Notes under the pieces: model-generated
Database searches by the model: none
The model's input: only the letters and a program-made list of their open reading frames with translations
Told to the model about the DNA's origin: nothing
Shown: positions 20,689 to 21,917 of the stretch, piece after piece
Numbering within the stretch: the stretch's first letter is position 1
Layout: every line of letters starts with the position of its first letter
Made by a program: the position numbers and the translations under genes
Origin: a virus
Reading direction: 5' to 3' (one strand)
Length of the DNA stretch: 21,917 bases
Virus record (IMG/VR): IMGVR_UViG_3300018466_000013
Span: 1 to 21,917 of that record

Positions 20689-21210
20689 ATGGCAACTGCA
20701 CGAGAGAAAAAAGACGTAGAAGTAATCATTAATGAAGGTGACGTTGTAGAGCTATCTACAGGTTTCAAGGTAAGAATTCTTCCTTTGAAGTCTCGTCAGT
20801 TCTTCAAGCTTTTACGTATTATTACACACGGAGCTGGTGGGCTCCTTATGAACCTTAACTTTTCTGGTGACGATACCCCAGAGCAGTTCGGATCTAAGCT
20901 TATTGCTTTAGTCGGATATGCTATTCCGGATGCCGAAGATGAAGTTATTGAGTTCCTTCTTTCCATTACTGAAGCCGAAGGTACCAAGTCTGGTAGAAAG
21001 CTGTCCAAGGAAGAGAAGGCAGCTAATCTTGAATTGACTGAGCAGCTCATTGAAGAATTAGACAATCCTGAGCTTGAAGATATGGTTACCTTAGTGGAGA
21101 CAATTGTTTCACGAGAGGCTAATGATCTACAAGCATTGGGAAAACGTCTAATGTCAATGTTCGACCTAGCGAAGAAGACAGGCCAGATCTCGGACAGTCC
21201 AGCTCAGTAA
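20689..21210 (+). CDS. Tail assembly chaperone G
   Basis: A 173-residue protein with TGGAGG upstream. The N-terminal half (VVELSTGFKVRILPLKSRQF) is a strand-turn-strand found in gpG-like proteins, followed by helices. The end is acidic and helical (LTEQLIEELDNPELEDMVTL). It keeps tape-measure protein soluble during tail assembly. Its 3' part contains the slip site GGGAAAA; most ribosomes read on to the TAA at 21208. The upstream tail-tube gene and downstream tape-measure gene confirm the role. Confidence 0.88.
   Translation: MATAREKKDVEVIINEGDVVELSTGFKVRILPLKSRQFFKLLRIITHGAGGLLMNLNFSGDDTPEQFGSKLIALVGYAIPDAEDEVIEFLLSITEAEGTKSGRKLSKEEKAANLELTEQLIEELDNPELEDMVTLVETIVSREANDLQALGKRLMSMFDLAKKTGQISDSPAQ
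21138..21144 (+). other. -1 ribosomal frameshift site GGGAAAA
   Basis: G GGA AAA in the zero frame of the G gene, a canonical X XXY YYZ heptamer. The -1 frame is open from 21126, past the G stop, to 21701. Only a weak TTCG/CGAA hairpin (21160-21173) lies downstream. Confidence 0.85.
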
Positions 21211-21701
21211 TCGCCAATCTGATACCAGATATTCCAGGAATAGAATTATCTGGTCCTGTATCTCGTGCGTTTCACATCATCTCTTCAACTTATGGTTGGG
21301 AAGATGATGTGATTCTTAATAAGACGTTGAGAAGAATTAGGCAGATACTAGCATTAATTTCTGAGGACAAAGCACAGAAATTACGCAACCATCGCCTTGA
21401 GCTATCCTGGCAGACTAGAAGTTTAGCTATGATTATTGCGGCTGCCGGGAGCAATTCTAACGAAGAGCTTATGAAATTTGCATCTAACCTGACGATAGAT
21501 AAGGAAGAGTACGAGCAATTTGGTGAAAGTGCACAAATGAAACCAGTTACGGTTAACAAGGGATTGCCTTTGAATGCTCAAACTCAAGAATTAGCTGCTA
21601 AGAGAAACCTTGAAGCTGCCGCAGACGCTAATGCTAACAGTAGTCATATGTTAGCTATGTTCGGAAGTGCCTTAGAAAAAGGTAAGCCCGGACACGATTA
21701 A
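21144..21701 (+). CDS. Tail assembly chaperone T part (G-T fusion by -1 shift)
   Basis: This frame has no start codon with an SD near its opening; it is read after the -1 slip, giving a 337-residue G-T protein (152 residues of G and 185 of T). The T part begins TSNVNVRPSEEDRP and holds IPGIELSGPVSRAFHIISST, then a basic helix RRIRQILALISEDKAQKLR. It also has SWQTRSLAMIIAAAGSN, ending in an Ala/Asn-rich helix. The T domain recruits the tail-tube protein to tape measure bound by G. The ATT at 21309 is only an internal codon. Confidence 0.82.
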   Translation, partial: TSNVNVRPSEEDRPDLGQSSSVIANLIPDIPGIELSGPVSRAFHIISSTYGWEDDVILNKTLRRIRQILALISEDKAQKLRNHRLELSWQTRSLAMIIAAAGSNSNEELMKFASNLTIDKEEYEQFGESAQMKPVTVNKGLPLNAQTQELAAKRNLEAAADANANSSHMLAMFGSALEKGKPGHD

Positions 21702-21718
21702 CCGAAACCTTGGAGGTT
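21702..21718 (+). promoter_or_regulatory. CCGA motif and small SD hairpin
   Basis: CCGAAACC follows the chaperone stop. AACCT (21706-21710) pairs with AGGTT (21714-21718) around TGG, covering part of the tape-measure SD GGAGG. With only five pairs it could be chance. Confidence 0.3.
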
Positions 21719-21722
21719 GCAC

Positions 21723-21917
21723 GTGACTAGTCCTACTGGATCAGAGCATGTCTCTCGTTATCGTGCAATCGGTGAATTCGAAAACCTGATCCGAGAAGCT
21801 AAGAAGGCACAACGTGCCCTTAAGGATCTGCGTGAAGAGGAAGCTAAGCTAAACGCTCAGTCTATGGCGGACGATAAAAAGGTCGCCGCATCTAAGGCTG
21901 AGCGTTCACGCGCAGAA
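21723..21917 (+). CDS. Tape measure protein, N-terminal end (runs off window)
   Basis: A GTG start with TGGAGG 7 nt upstream; the frame is open to the right edge (65 codons visible). After TSPTGSEHVSRYRAIGEFEN comes a charged coiled coil (REAKKAQRALKDLREEEAKL) rich in Ala, Lys and Glu, typical of tape-measure N-termini. These set tail length and pass to the membrane at DNA ejection. Position after the frameshifted chaperones supports the call strongly. Confidence 0.8.
   Translation, partial: MTSPTGSEHVSRYRAIGEFENLIREAKKAQRALKDLREEEAKLNAQSMADDKKVAASKAERSRAE

Noticed and set aside
21290-21559. Minus-strand ORF opposite the chaperone T part
   Set aside because: Shadow of the frameshifted + strand gene; no SD or recognisable domain.

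Overview
The window is a stretch of a tailed double-stranded DNA phage genome, read almost entirely on the + strand. It covers the end of a lysis/glycosyltransferase region, the DNA-packaging genes, the capsid genes, the head-tail connectors, the tail tube, the frameshifted tail chaperones and the first codons of a tape-measure protein. The gene order and the absence of contractile-tail genes point to a siphovirus. A lysin tail with an HxH peptidase motif, a Cys/His-rich miniprotein of a type common in actinobacteriophages, and frequent GTG/TTG starts suggest an actinobacterial host. This is inference: the sequence is AT-rich and no host marker is present.

Layout. 1-2142: 3' end of an endolysin, a terminator, then two overlapping GT-A glycosyltransferases. 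2139-3368: a minus-strand island with a permuted NlpC/P60-like hydrolase, a 39-residue Cys/His protein and a 113-residue unknown. Its promoters appear to be two copies of one 30-nt element. 3465-5309: a winged-helix-like protein, an overlapping thioredoxin and two unknowns, closed by a UUCG terminator. 5399-8033: a protein with a conserved GLPxYI-type domain, then the large terminase. 8080-13736: portal, small unknown, protease/scaffold, decoration protein, an inserted HNH endonuclease cassette, and the major capsid protein. 13896-16246: a metallophosphoesterase with an N-terminal SANT-like segment, then membrane and coiled-coil small proteins. 16266-18591: an acidic protein with a repeated peptide, then adaptor, stopper, neck and tail-terminator proteins. 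18631-20014: a GT-B glycosyltransferase and a Com-like zinc ribbon. 20088-21917: tail tube, chaperones G and G-T (-1 slip at GGGAAAA), and the tape-measure start.

How it works together. Terminase, portal, protease/scaffold, decoration and capsid proteins build and fill the head. The connectors and tail terminator join it to a tail tube built with the G/G-T chaperones around the tape measure. Three unrelated glycosyltransferases may modify virion proteins or a host target.

The most unusual signal is regulatory. A short motif, CCGATAA or close variants, recurs just after stop codons and in the sense of the next gene. Several copies lie in hairpins that hide or present the next Shine-Dalgarno (SD) site: a 12-bp hairpin covers the portal SD, and a 14-bp perfect hairpin displays the glycosyltransferase SD in its loop. 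Together with the duplicated promoter element and a structured major-capsid leader, this suggests RNA-level dosage control. That reading is inferred from sequence alone.
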